Assembly (NCBI RefSeq): GCF_003945595.2
Contig: NW_024104332.1
Coordinates: 3,038,001-3,102,000, forward strand
DNA: 64,000 nt
DNA from: Pipra filicauda
Taxonomy: Eukaryota; Chordata; Aves; Passeriformes; Pipridae
Reading direction: 5' to 3'
The number at the start of each line of letters is the position of its first letter. Position 1 is the first letter of the stretch. The position numbers and the translations under genes are program-made. Of this stretch, positions 45,601 through 57,956 are shown piece after piece. The notes under the pieces were generated by a model. That model saw nothing but the letters and a program-made list of their open reading frames with translations. It searched no databases and was not told where the DNA came from.

Positions 45601-48600
45601 ATAAAACTAGCTTTAAATTTCCATAGTTAAAATTTCCAAAGTACATATACTTGTCCACAGAAATGTATTCTTATATCAGAAGCTGGTTGTAGCACAGAGA
45701 TAAAACCTGACACCCAAATGAATCACAGAATCACTGAGGTTGGAAAAGCCCCCTAAGATCACTGGGTCCCACTGCCAACCCAGTACGGCTATGTTCACCA
45801 CAGAACCATGTCCCCTGGTGCCACATCACACACCCTTTGGACACTTGCAGGGATGTTGACTCTACCACTTCCCTGGGCAGCCTATTCCAGTGCCCAACCA
45901 CCCTTTTGGTGAAAAACTTTTCCCCAGTATCCAACCTGGACCTCCCCTGGCCCAGCTTGAGGCCGTTTCCTCTGGTCCTGTCACTTGTCACCTGGGAGAA
46001 GAGATCAACCCTCCCCTGGCCCCACTCTCCTGTCAGAAAGTTGCAGAGAGTGAGAAGGTCCCCCCTGAGCCTCCTTTTCTCCAGGATGAGCTCCTCCAGC
46101 TCCCTCAGATGCTCCTCACAGGACCTGGTGCCTGTGTTCTGCAGATCGTAGCAGAGTGAGAAAAGGAAGGACTGCATAGAGACTTTCTCAATGTTCCTTT
46201 TTCATATTGTACTTCTTTATATCAAACAGTAGTATCTCACTTCCATTAGCACATACACTGGAACAACCTTCATGGGTGTAAACTGAGAAGAAACTACACC
46301 AACACCACACATCGGTTTTCAAAAGGCCACAGGCATTGCCTCCTGAAATGGTAAAACTGCCTCGTCCTCCAGTGTAGAAGCATGGATTGTGAGAATGCTG
46401 CCAATCTAGTGTTAACCTCTACTGAAAGCACAAGTTTTTTTGAAATTAAGGGGCCAAATTCTGTATTTCACCACAAGCCAGGAGGTGCAGAGTGGAAAAA
46501 AGCAAAATGCACTGCCGAAAATTTCAAGTCAGTGTTGTCTTCCTAACGAAGCAATTAAGCAACAGCATTTTTTTTCTTCTCATTAAAAATAGCATCAGAA
46601 AAGAGTTAAGTAACTGAAGTAACTTAAATCTAGCTTACAAATCCAAACCTGGGTGTTAAAGAAGAAGCATGAGCAGAACACAGGAATGCTGCATCACATC
46701 AACAGAGATACTGAAATGCCTAAAGTAAGGCATGTAAAGAAGAGATTTGCCAATGGGAAAGAACACCTCAGCAAGTAGGGGAACACCTTCCAGCATAAAC
46801 CTTTTCATTGGGAACACCTGACATGCTTGTCTTAGCTAAGCATAAAATGTGTCTTGTGACAGTGTTTAACATATTCTGAGCATTCTGACTACAAGAATTT
46901 TCTTTCACAACTTTAAAAAATCTTAAAGTAAAACTGGCACTTAAAACACAAGTTTCTCAAGGCTGAGTGAAAGAGATTTGCCCATGATCATTCGTATGGG
47001 TGAGTAACATCAATCTCTACTTAATAATTGGTTTTGCTCACTTTAATATAATTGCTTCAACAAATAGTGCACTATAAAAGTAGTTATAGCTACCTGTACT
47101 GTGTAGTAAATAATTCTAATTAAGGTCTTTTAGTCTAATCATTACCATAATCAATTTAAATAAATCATTTATTCATATCATGATATTTGGTTTGCCATCC
47201 TTAATCCTGTGGGACAAAGTCATACAGAGGTTCAATCACACCTGCACAATCCTTCAGACATAAACTGTTAACCAAGCCTGGGCCTAAGACTGGATCCAGC
47301 TGCACCCAGACTCCTTTCCGAGAAGTAGTTTAGGAAGCAAGGGGGTCCTTTCTGTACCTCATGACTCAGCAGGAGGGTCTCCCTGCTAAGCCTTGTGCAA
47401 AGTTTCCATTCTGCCCATGACACCACGTGTTTGGCAGCCTGCAATACTCTTTCAGCTTCAAATCTACAGCTCTGCAAGGGATGCACAGCAACCTGACGTG
47501 AAGCCAGAAAGTTCAAGCAAAGGCATATTTATTTACTCATCCTGAACTGGCCTTTTCTGAGATAGAAGATCCTTCAGGGTCACACTCTACCAGGGGCTCA
47601 CTGAGGTGACATTGAAGCCCTACCATGTCTGACAAAGCAACAAAATTTCTAAAGCTCACCTAGCAAAGTACTTTAGCATGAAAAGGGAAACAAAAGCTGC
47701 AAATCAAAGCCACGGTTCTCCTTTATCCTTGGGCCAACCAACACACTGCAGTGGCCCCTACCTGCACCTGGACTGGGAGGTTCAGCATTCCCACCCCTGC
47801 ACATACGAGCTACTGCTGCCAAACAGTTAAAAAAGAGAAGGAGGATGACAGATAAAGGATGTTGCAACCTGCTGCTGGTGTAAAGTACTTTTACACCCCA
47901 TCATTTTCCCAGCACTAAGCTTGGCCATAGAAGAGTTTGCCTATCACCGCCTTGATCCTCCCCAGTCTGTTATTTTATTTTTATTGTTAAAAAACAACAA
48001 AACTGTGACCCTGGATTTTGAAGAGGCAGTTTTTTCAGTCTGGTTGACAGCACAGCTCCACAAACAACTGCAGGACCACTGCCGAGGTAGGGAGATACCA
48101 CGCACAGGAGGAATGTTAAAGAGATTCCCAACCAAGTTATACCAGCACTTTTTTAAAAAGTCTTTTTCTTAAATAAAACCCCCTAATTTTCATTGAACAT
48201 TTTCATTTAGCATGAAAAATTTAGCCATCTGAAAAGTTACAGGTGCAAACTAAGATCTACTTCAGTTCAGAAACGCTGCTAAGTCACCTCCATGGGAGCA
48301 CGGCTTAGGGTGCCCTGCACCTCCCCTTTGCTCTGCAGTTCCCAGTTGCCCATGCATGCTTAGCTATAGGGAGACCAAAAAAACCCAGATTTTCCCATTA
48401 CCAAGGTTTTGCCATGCCCTCTGCCTCATCCTCAAAGTAATCTTAGGCTCGAGGGATGTCCAGGGAAATGCTCTTTGAAACAACTACATCCCACCACCTT
48501 TACAGGTTCAACCCCAGCCTTGGCTTTTGCAGATTTATGCACGTGAGTCGTGTTCAACTTCTGAGAATTTACACAGAGGATGCTCTCTATGTAGTGTGCT

Positions 48601-50843
48601 CACCTGAGGTCTTACAGATGAGCACCTCACTGGGAAATCTGAATTTTACAAATTTATCACACCCACTGGTTTTCTTATTCTATATTCACTACTAAAGATC
48701 CTGCTGATAACAATCTGGAGGATGGATGCACTTCCTCAATCTTTATGCTGTTCTAGATCATGCTACACTGAAAAAAAGAGAGTAGAGAAACCAGAGACCA
48801 ACACCAAATTAAGAGCAGTCCTCCCTTTCTTGCTATGTTGTCACATTTTTGCTCTGGACCACCATGTGGCTCAGAGGTATCTACAGTGGATTCCTAAAAG
48901 GTCTATTGATTTCTTCATGACATGCAGGTGATTTCACAACTCTTGATACCTGAAAAGGTAAGTAAAATTTAACCCTGCAGCAACACTTTCACAGTGTGCT
49001 GGTTCACCTCTTGCCAAAAGTAAAACAGGCTGAAAATATATGCTTCTGGTAAAAACTCTCCTCTGAACTTTCTAAACTCAAAAGGCACAGAAATTCTGTT
49101 ATTCACACTATTTTAGAAAAAATGCAAAAATGGGGGGGGGCTAACAGCAGTAAGTCACAAATCTTGATGTTAATATCAAATGTCTTGGTATCACTCTCAC
49201 TAATTTTTATGCAGACAGCAGCATGGAGGAGGTGAGTCACTAGGTGACCCACAATGGTGTCCACATGGAACTGGTGTCCAAATTTATTTCAGGAAAACAA
49301 GAGCCTCCTGCAACTAACCAAACAAAACCTGACAAGTGTTTACAGTTCAAAGAGCTGCTCTTTATAAACGACTACTACAAAGAAATGAAAATTATTCAGT
49401 AGGCACTTTGTTTATCACAAGCTGTTACTTGCAACTGGTGGCAAGGGAGAGAAGGTATCACTGTGTGAGGTGCTGGACTACCCCAGAAAGCACTTTGCCT
49501 CCTGACATGCATGAGGCATCACTTTAAACACTATTTCCCTTTTTTTCCTTAAGAGATTAATTGAATCTCCGTGAGCATTCCGTGCTCTTCATAAGCCACT
49601 CTGTAAACAGGCAGCAAGATCTTTACAACTGGGTCACAGCCCACACTATGAATCAGTAAGTGCAAGAAGTCCATGGTCTTGGACAGTAGCCCTTCTCACA
49701 AACATATTGTTACATTTGCAACTACAGACAAGAAAAAATGCTTCCCCTTGTAGCTGTACCTAGGCAGGCAACCACACAACTCTGACTCATCCCAGTTTTT
49801 CTGGCACTGCCTGGATTTGCTCCACATCTGTGAGCCTGGTTTGAGAGGTTACACGATGCTACATCTTGGGTAGGTAGTTGTTTCTTACCACTTTCCCTCA
49901 GGTATTTTATTTAAGTGCCACACTGCCACCACAGATCAAAGTGGCCAATTCACATTGCCAGTGTCACTTGGATTAAGAACTGGTGAGCAGAACTGCTCTC
50001 TCTTTTGGGGAAAAACAGAAGAAGACTGAGTTACAAGCTTCCATTTGGATTTCCCACCCTGAATAAGCACGAAACAAGGCCAGTGGACAGACCTAAAGAT
50101 CATCAGAAAAATATTTTCTCTTCTTTAAAGCAGAAGAGCACCAATGACTTCCCTTTCAACAATTCAACCTAAAAAGTTCTTCTCAATTCCTAGAGCCTTC
50201 CTACCAGAGAAACTGGGTGAAAAAAACTCCACTTTTCTCAGCAGGATGTTAGACATGACTGGGATGTTTCATGAGAAGTCATTATTTGAAACCAAAAATG
50301 TGGGCAGAAAAACACATCAAAAGGAGAATGACAAAACCCAACATCAGTACCATGGAACAAGGTCAGGATACATTTAAAACAAATGCATGTACATTAAAGT
50401 TACTCTGGTCACAGAAACCACCCTAACACCGCACTGGAGAGCCACCAAGCACTAACACACCAGGATAATCCTGTTCTAATGCTTCCAACCCAAATGGGAT
50501 TGCACTCGTGGCCCTTCCATGTTTCTTACAGCTTTTCCTGGATGTTCCTACTGGATCCAGGAATGTGCTGGGCAGCACACTGCAGTAAAGCACTCAGAGG
50601 CAGCAACTTGGATTATACAGATAATCCACACAGATGAGGCAGTTCAGATACAAGGGGTTTGATACAAGTGCAATCCTGCACCCCAAATTTATCCACATCT
50701 TTTCCAGGCTGTGACTGAGAATCTTTGGGAAAGCTCAGTGGAAATCAGCAGGTCTGAGGTATACTGGAGGACTCATTGCTGGACACTACAGAGCAAGGCA
50801 TTCTTTCAAATGTAAATGGACAAAACACGTCAGGGAAATGTCA

Positions 50844-50874
<31 letters not shown>

Positions 50875-53800
50875 AAAGAATATGAAAATTTGGGCCTCCT
50901 TACCCGTCATACAGTCTTTGTTCTGTGTCAAGGGGTTCTATTTGCTTCCTTCACTGGCACAAACAAAATTATTCCCATTAGCCCCAAGGAGAGGTGACAG
51001 CTAGCTACGGAAGCGAGAGATGGATTCTGTTCTGTATCACACAAAATCAACAAAAGAGTCAAATGTGTTCTAGCTCAACAACTGGCTGCATTTTCATTTT
51101 TTTATATATATTTGCAATGACAATGTGATAAAAGAATGTGGCGTGAATCCCATGTCAGATGGCTGGGAGAAGTCCCAGGCATGAAACTGGGGAGTTTATT
51201 TGGTGAATTTTATTGAAAATATTATAAAAGAAGCTGAAATGTCAATTTTGTAGAATTACCTTTTCACATCTGCCTGTCATAGCTTCTGAAAGGCCCTATC
51301 CATTTACGTTAGGGAGATTTAAACTAAAAGAAAATGTTTTCCTTCAGCAGAGATGCTGATTACTTGAGACAAGACTAAAGGAACAAAGCCATTACATAAC
51401 TTTCCTCCTCTATTTTTGATTTGGCATAGGCAGTTCACAAGAATATTTCCAACTTAATACCCTTAATAAATTTTGAATCAGGCTCTGACTTGAGAAAAAA
51501 GCAGAGCTATTTTAATTACAGTATATATAATACATATAAAATTGAAAAATAACTAAAATGTCATTAGCTGAAAAATCTGGCATTTTTCATCCACTTTGCA
51601 AGAGCACAGAGGCTGCAAACACACAGACTCATTTAAAAAATTATGCTGCAACTCTCCCATACTTGTTAAAGAATACTACTGCTAAATTTTCTTTTGTCCA
51701 TTTACGAATTTGAAAACAACAACAAAAAATCTCTTAATCTTTGTCAAAAAGGACAACAAAGAAGGAATTGGATGAAATATAAATTAAAGTACTGGTTCTG
51801 GAAACAAAATATTTAATCACAATACATAAAACTATTTAAAGTAAAATTAAAATAATTTTAAAGTTAAAAACTAAAAGTGCGTCAATATTTTTTTTAAAAG
51901 GGACACTTTTCACTGTACAAAATAATAAAACTATAATCTATGCATGAAAATGTAGGTATCTGATATCACAGAATGGTTTGGGCTGGAAGGGACCTTCAAG
52001 ACCATCTCATTCCAACCCCCTGCCATGGGCAGAGACACCTTCCACTAGACCAAGTTGCTCCAAGTCTCATCCAACCTGACTCTGAATATTTTCAATGATG
52101 GGGCAAGGGTGTATATCATAGGAGGAAGCTATCCAAGTAATGCAATAAATTTATTGTACTGTTTTGATAATGCTATACTACTTCAGGAAAAAAAAATCTA
52201 AAACATTTCTCTGCTATTCCCCAGTGATATAAATAAAAAACAAAGCTGTCATGACTTTATGTGGCTGAAATAATACAGAATGGTTTCACCTTGCCTATGA
52301 AGCCAGCAGAGGGTCTAACACCAATTGCAGGTGAAGAATCAGGAGATTCATCATAGGAATTACATTCACTCTCATGCTATGTCTAATGAGATAAGCCCAT
52401 CAATACCCTGCACATTCATTGTAAGTACCATAAAACCCCTCTTTCTTGTTAGAATCTCAGAATGGTTTGGGTTGGAAGGGACCTTAAAGCTCATCTTGTT
52501 CCACTCCCTGCCATGGGCAGGGACACCTTCCACTAGCCCAGGTTGCTCCAAGCCCCATCCAACCTGGCCTTGGACACTTCCAGGGATGGGGCAGCCACAG
52601 CTTCTCTGGGCAACCTGTGCCAGGGCCTCCCCACCCTCACAGGGAAGGATTTCTTCCCAGTATCCCATCTAACCCTGCCCTGCTTCAGCTTAAGGCCATT
52701 CCCCCTTGTCGCATACGCATCTTCAGCAGTAAAATGAACAGCAAAGAAACCAATTGCTGAGTGTCTCACCTCGCTATCTTGTCACTGCAGGACATGGTCA
52801 GCAGCCTTTCTCCTTGCAACACACCATCCCACGTCTGGATAGTGGTACTGGAGCGCACAGGGATGGTCCCTTCCCCAGATTCTATTTTTGTCCGCAGCTG
52901 TCCTCTGGCTTTGCGGTTTGGGTGCCTGTCCCCTTGATCTGAAGGACAAAAATCACTTAGAGTCAGCTGAGGAACATTCTCCAAGGGTTTTACAGACAGA
53001 ATGACAGTAAGAAGAATCGATTTGAGGTATTTGTCTGCAGTTACTGCTCGCTTGCATCATAGTTCCTACCGCTCTTGGCAAATCAGCTACAGCATCAGAC
53101 ATCTCCCACAAATACTGCCTTCTAGGACACACTTGCAGTTAAACCAAGCTTTTGCTACGGGAGCAGTAGGCAGCAGGCAGCTCTTCAGCTCTGCCCTGTG
53201 TGTTACAGCATTAAAATGAAGTTACAGGGCAGACCGTGGAAGGGGCACGCAGAGAACCGCTGTTAAAGGACAGAAACAGGGAAACAGGGATGGTTAATTC
53301 TGTAGGAATACTTGCTGACTCACTGGCTTATCTCAGTTAGCATCAGCCTCTTCAAGACCACAGGGTTCATCACTCTATACTGAACTTCTACCACAGAGGA
53401 AGAACAGCTCAGATTTTTTTGGAAGAGATCTTTGTCTAACACACCTCTATGCTAAAAGGAAAGAAGACACCTAAATTTTAACCATGCCACTGGTACATGC
53501 TCCACGAATAATTTAAGCTCCCTGGGGTTGAGGAGGACTGCTGTCATACCCTCTTGTGCTGCTTCGTGGGGGGAGAAAATCCGAGCATCACCACAAGGAG
53601 ATGTGCTGATATAGAGATGGAACTGCACATTCTCCTTCAGCTTAAACCCGCCTTGCTCTGATCTGATAAAAATGGATTTTTGCTGATCTTCTTTATTGCT
53701 GAAACAGAGAAGAAAGGTAGAGTCAAAACTGACGTTAACATGGAAATAGCCACAAGCTGTGCAGTCTTAACGGGCATTAAAAACAAACACAGGATGGCTG

Positions 53801-56360
53801 AAAATTTTATAATATTAATCTAACAGTTATTACAATTAACAAAATTAAAGGACCATCAAGACACGAAACATCTCCAGATGTCAAGAGCTTTCAGGCACTT
53901 ACCAGCAAATGAAACACCAGCACCTTTTAGCCCACTTGATATTATTTTGATTTATATGTCTGCAGTTTACAGAATGATTCCCAATTATTTTTCCTGTCCT
54001 CCCCCTTCATGAGAGACACCTCACTGAATAAATGTTTTGTTCAAGTCAAACTTGAGGGCAAAGGGCCCGAGTTCTAAATTCAACATCCTAATGCAACAGG
54101 ACAAGAGTTTCACATTGAAATAATGAAGACACGTGTTTTACATGGACAGATTTTCAGCTCTGTGGTATCAGCTCATCTTCCTTTTCCCTCCAGCTTACCT
54201 TAGGTAAAGCTCAAGTTGTGTATACAGAAACTTCAGCAGGCACCGTCGAGCTACAATTTCCGCGTGGCAATCATTTAATGCAAGACCACGATCACTCATG
54301 TATTCACCATTGATACATTTTGTTCCTGTAGAAACACTTATTACAAGGGCATCTTTCACATCTGTACCTGCCAAACAAAATTTCAGGAAGAAGACGCAAT
54401 TAACATCACAAATAATTTACTGAGTGATCTTCTTGCTGAACCCAAAGAAGGCTCTTTTTTTTGGTGCTGTTTGCTTATTTAAAAAAAAAAAGTTTTTTTT
54501 TCTTCCAATATTTTCTTTAAAACAAAAGCTTCAGTCAGCCATATCCTCCCTGTACCAGCACAGTCTCTGGTTCTCATGAGCTCTTCATGTTGGAGTTTAG
54601 ACAAGTTAAAAATTGAAAACCTGCAGGGAAAAAATGCTGCTTCAGGAAGAGTTATTAAAGCTTGAGACCCAAAGTGGTTTTTTTCCTGAGGTTCAGGCAG
54701 CCAGCAACTTTCAGCATGTACCTTCTGACCACCTATGCAGACATTGACAGTGACTTTAGAAATCTGAAAGGCACTGGTTTATTAAGGCAGCAGCACATTA
54801 CAGTAGGGTATTGAACTAACAACAAGGAAGGTAAGACTAGGGAATGAAGAAATTTAAATGCTTAAATCACTGTAAAGATTACCAGCAGTATAATGTGTAG
54901 TTCTTGGTATTAAACCATCCCATACAACATAACTTAAAAAAATACATTAGGTGGGTGTTTTCTATACAGAGAACTGCCTTTATCACTCAAAAAAATCCCA
55001 GCTGCATGAAGGACTCAAAAAGACAGGTCAAAATGCCACCTAGCAAGACACTCGGGGAAAAAAAAGCCCAACAAATTAAAAAAATGAACCTGAGCCCAGC
55101 TGGCCCCTCCTGCCCAAAGGGCTGGAGGAGAAGCAAGGAGCTGCAACACACAGCTATGCAATGGAGTCATCTAATTCCAGAGGTTTCCCAGACATATATC
55201 CATGCAAAGATGTTTTCTAATTCTGTGTAAAGCTATTTCTTCAGGTAATCAAAAGGTATTCACGTGTTAATTAAGTCTTGATTCTTTGGCACATGGCTCT
55301 TCTGAGAATTGCAGATACAGGGCTGTAATTATATAAAAACCTTTTAAATGCCACAAAATACATTGAACAAAACGACACCATGTTCCTCACAAGTGCTTTG
55401 TATTTGGGGCTTAAACGGTGTTTGTACCAGACGGAGGTTTGGCTATTCCTGAGCAGTGCTTGAGGAGCATCAAGGCTTTCCAAACCTGCCAAGGGCCCGT
55501 GTGCTGGGGGTGGGCAAGAGACCAGGAGGGGACACGGCTGGGACAGCCTTGTGAGAGGCTCAAAATGAATGTCCCAACAAGGGTTAAGATGGATTGAAGA
55601 CCAAGATCAACCTTAGCACAAGGAAAATCCAGCAGCAGTGTGGTTGTAGATCAGTTTAGGGCAGAACTTCACTGTTTTGGGAGATTTGGACAAGCACAGA
55701 TCTCGTGTCAGCAACCAGAGAACCACAACACCACTGCTTACACGTGCACACCACTGCCATCTGCCAAAACGTAAGCTGCTTTCTTCAGATATTTTTACTA
55801 AAATGACTCACATCAAGCACTAAGAATAAAATACAGCAAGAATAACCAAGTCCAAAATATTAAAAACTTGGAAAGAAGCATAATTCTTACATAATAGGCC
55901 CAAACCAAGAATGCAATCTGCATGACTGATGGGGGGGGGAACTTATTTATTTTCAGAAGGTTTTGTGATTCATTTTAAAAGCTACATTTTGTACACCGTG
56001 GGCTACTCAGATGTCTCAATCAGGCAGGAAACTGGAACTCTGTGGAAACAGAAGTATTTGCAGGTCTAACTTTCCTGTAAATATCCTTAGTTGAGATTTA
56101 TTTACTATATTTAGTCCACCTTCAAGATTAAACAGTAAAAATATATTTCAATACCGCTTGACTGAAAAAAGGTAGTTTACTAGAATGCAAACAGAGCTCT
56201 TGTATTTAAGCAGTTAAAATACTACTTTTTTTTTTTTTAATTTACCTGTTGTCATGACAATTCCAGCAAGAACTTTTCGACGTGCATGCGGAGATGTGAA
56301 ATTTTCAGTCAAATCACTGAATTTATCTACAACCAAGCGTGCAACAGCATCAGCTAAAAC
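36454..56360 (-). CDS. ADARB1: ADARB1 (ADAR2) deaminase domain, 3' seven exons
   Basis: Adenosine deaminase acting on RNA 2; converts A to I in double-stranded pre-mRNA, classically the GluA2 Q/R site, in the nucleus. In-window exons: 56246-56360, 54199-54367, 53550-53698, 52770-52938, 43083-43264, 37394-37572, 36454-36630 (TAA at 36456-36454). Phases close exactly: 1140 nt, 379 residues plus stop. Active-site features are intact: HAE (zinc His and catalytic Glu; plus-strand 54258-54266), PCG Cys at 53593-53595, SCS Cys at 52787-52789, and the base-flipping Glu in GEGTIPV. The protein ends EQDQFSLMV. Assigned to ADARB1 rather than ADARB2 by closer match in the final exon and by POFUT2 adjacency. 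The double-stranded-RNA-binding exons must lie beyond 64000. The intron after 43083 uses a GC donor. Confidence 0.95.
37013..37279 (+). repeat. CR1 LINE 3' fragment with internal A-run
   Basis: Plus-strand CR1 in ADARB1 intron 36631-37393: ggcctcaagttgcaccaggg, aacaggctgcccagggaagt, ggttggacttgatgac. A run of about 17 A interrupts it at 37145-37161. Confidence 0.85.
37394..37572 (-). CDS. ADARB1: ADARB1 exon, deaminase C-terminal part
   Basis: [59 protein letters not shown]. Acceptor ctttcag, donor gtatgg. Confidence 0.95.
38141..38283 (+). repeat. CR1 LINE 3' fragment
   Basis: ccctggaagtgttcaaggct to aaccattctgtgattctata, plus strand. Confidence 0.9.
42251..42551 (+). mobile_element. ERVL-type solo LTR, internally shortened
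   Basis: Begins tgtgctggtttcagctgggg and ends ggttaagccacaaca, the recognisable termini of the common avian ERVL LTR, with the internal aaactgtctttatctcaacc landmark. About 300 bp, so part of the middle is missing. Flanking gcagc and gcaat may be a decayed 5-bp target duplication. Confidence 0.8.
43083..43264 (-). CDS. ADARB1: ADARB1 exon with GC donor
   Basis: [56 protein letters not shown]. Acceptor ctcttag. The exon ends AGTG followed by gcaagt, a GC donor; phase requires exactly this boundary. Confidence 0.94.
44168..44300 (-). repeat. CR1 LINE 3' fragment
   Basis: gaatcatagaaccacggaat through catccagcctggtgttgg, minus strand. Confidence 0.88.
45722..46160 (-). repeat. CR1 LINE 3' fragment, different subfamily
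   Basis: Minus strand. Tail tcacagaatcactgaggttg; remnant coding end reads LREVVEST-type CR1 ORF2 C-terminus ([20 protein letters not shown]). Confidence 0.88.
51963..52106 (-). repeat. CR1 LINE 3' fragment
   Basis: tatcacagaatggtttgggc to caatgatggggcaa, minus strand. Confidence 0.9.
52454..52715 (-). repeat. CR1 LINE 3' fragment, arm of an inverted pair
   Basis: Minus strand: ctcagaatggtttgggttgg to gcttaaggccattccccctt. Nearly perfect reverse complement of the copies at 57334-57525 and 62290-62466. Confidence 0.92.
52770..52938 (-). CDS. ADARB1: ADARB1 exon, third zinc ligand
   Basis: [54 protein letters not shown]. Contains the base-flipping Glu and the SCSDK zinc-ligand Cys. Donor gtgaga. 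Confidence 0.95.
53550..53698 (-). CDS. ADARB1: ADARB1 exon, PCG motif
   Basis: [49 protein letters not shown]. The Cys of PCGDAR is the second zinc ligand. Donor gtatga. Confidence 0.95.
54199..54367 (-). CDS. ADARB1: ADARB1 exon, HAE catalytic motif
   Basis: [55 protein letters not shown]. Contains the catalytic His-Ala-Glu. Donor gtaagc, acceptor tggcag. Confidence 0.96.
54368..56245 (-). other. ADARB1 intron (1.9 kb)
   Basis: No gene or recognised repeat; a G-run at 55930-55938. Confidence 0.7.
56246..56360 (-). CDS. ADARB1: ADARB1 exon, start of deaminase domain
   Basis: [20 protein letters not shown] and [19 protein letters not shown]. Acceptor tcccacag, donor gtaaat. First ADARB1 exon visible in the window. 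Confidence 0.94.
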
Positions 56361-57333
56361 CTGTGGGATCACAAAGAAATGCATATTAGAAAAAAAAATA
56401 TTAAAAATAAAAATTACAGGAGCAATGTTATAAAAATTTACAGTTTGAAGATATTATACATAATAAATGAAACAAGTTTTTAATTTTTCACTTTAAAAAT
56501 TGACATTGAGGCATCACTCGCAGCTCTCTGCAAGTAGAAGCAGAGGTATGTGTGCTCCACATCTACTAAAACAGGGTTAGACAGCCCTAAGCCAAGCATC
56601 AAAGTACCTAATGCTCATGATGGTGAGGAACATTTGAGGCTTGGGAGAACAACTAGATAGACAGATAAGTCTATACTCTCATGCTCAAATCTCAAAATGC
56701 ATCATTTCAGTATCCTTAACATTGGACCTGACAAGAAGATTGAAGTAAAAAAATCCAGGCCCTTCAAACCAACCTTTTATAACAATCTAATTCCTTATCT
56801 AGCTGTTACATAAATAAGGACAATTTTGCTTTCAACACTGGTTCAACACTTTCTATTTCTTATTTTTACAAGATGTATACAAAGGTAGGAATAGAAAATT
56901 TAACCCCAAGTAAGCTATCTCAAAATTAGGAAGGATTTCTCTTTTTCACCCCCAGGAAAACTTGAACAGTCACATTTGCAGCCTTATCAGTCAGGCTGTA
57001 AGGGGGATAAACTTGGAAAATTAAGGAAAACTTCAAACTACCAGTCCTGATCCTGTTGAATGACAATTCAGTTCAACACTGCAGCTCATCGTACCTGCTG
57101 TTTTCGAGGCTTGAACTTGTAAGCTGAACTTTTACAACGTGAACTGTAACAGCTAGAAAAGATGAGTCGAGACCAAATTGTCGGATTTTCACGTGAAAAG
57201 AAACTGAAGCCAAGGCAACCATGTGCTGACAACCAGCAGCACCTGAGATGTTCTGGGGTACACACCTGGCCCACAGGTTCACACACCACAAGGACACAGG
57301 TCCTGTGTCACACCTGCCAGTGCCATACAGATG

Positions 57334-57525
57334 TTGAGTGAGGCCCTGGCACAGGTTGCCCAGAGAAGCTGTGGCTGCCCCATCCCTGGAAGTGTCCAAG
57401 GCCAGGTTGGACGGGGCTTGGAGCAACCTGGGCTAGTGGAAGGTGTCCCTGCCCATGGCAGGGGGTTGGAATGAGATGAGCTTTATGGCCCCTTCCAACC
57501 CAAACCCTTCTGGGATTCTGTGATA
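57334..57525 (+). repeat. CR1 LINE 3' fragment, arm of an inverted pair
   Basis: gtgaggccctggcacaggtt to cttctgggattctgtgat, plus strand. Confidence 0.92.
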
Positions 57526-57785
57526 CAGATGTCTTGAATACCCAAGCATCCAACGTGGTGCTAAACACACATGTAAGCAAATATGTCAAGCCCAAAAGGA
57601 CACTTGTTGATGAGTGTCATCTGCTTGCACACTTGTTTTGGGCTCTCAGGAATGGAACATCATCACCACCATCACCCTTCCAGAGAGCCCAGGGCAAATC
57701 AACACGGCTGATGGGCAGCAGTATAGAGAGACTGGGCACCCAGCTGAAAAAGGCACAAACTCTTGAATACAATCAGTTCTAAAAA

Positions 57786-57956
57786 CAGACTGCTAGGGAA
57801 GAAAGGGAAAAGAGAAGGGGAAAAGAGAAGGGGAAGAGAGAAAGAAGGGGAAGAGAGAAGGGAAAGAGAGGAGGGAAAGAGAGGAGGGAAAGAGAGAAGG
57901 GGAAAAGAAAGGGAAAAGAAGGGGGAAAAGAAGAGAAAAAAAAAAAAAGAAAAATG
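57786..57956. repeat. Purine-only tract, (GGGAAAAGAGAAG)n-like
   Basis: About 170 bp with only A and G on the plus strand, built from GGGAAAAGAGAA, GGGAAGAGAG and GGAGGGAAAGAGA units. The Lys/Arg/Glu-rich frame across it is not a gene. Confidence 0.9.

Larger units (their letters stand above)
43265..52769 (-). other. ADARB1 intron (9.5 kb)
   Basis: AT-rich intron with four minus-strand CR1 fragments (listed separately) and A-rich runs at 43278-43308 and 50840-50880. I found no nested gene or RNA. Confidence 0.75.

Noticed and set aside
36454..56360. Assignment to ADARB2 (ADAR3) instead of ADARB1
   Set aside because: The final exon and the POFUT2 neighbourhood fit ADARB1 better, and the whole catalytic centre is of the active type.
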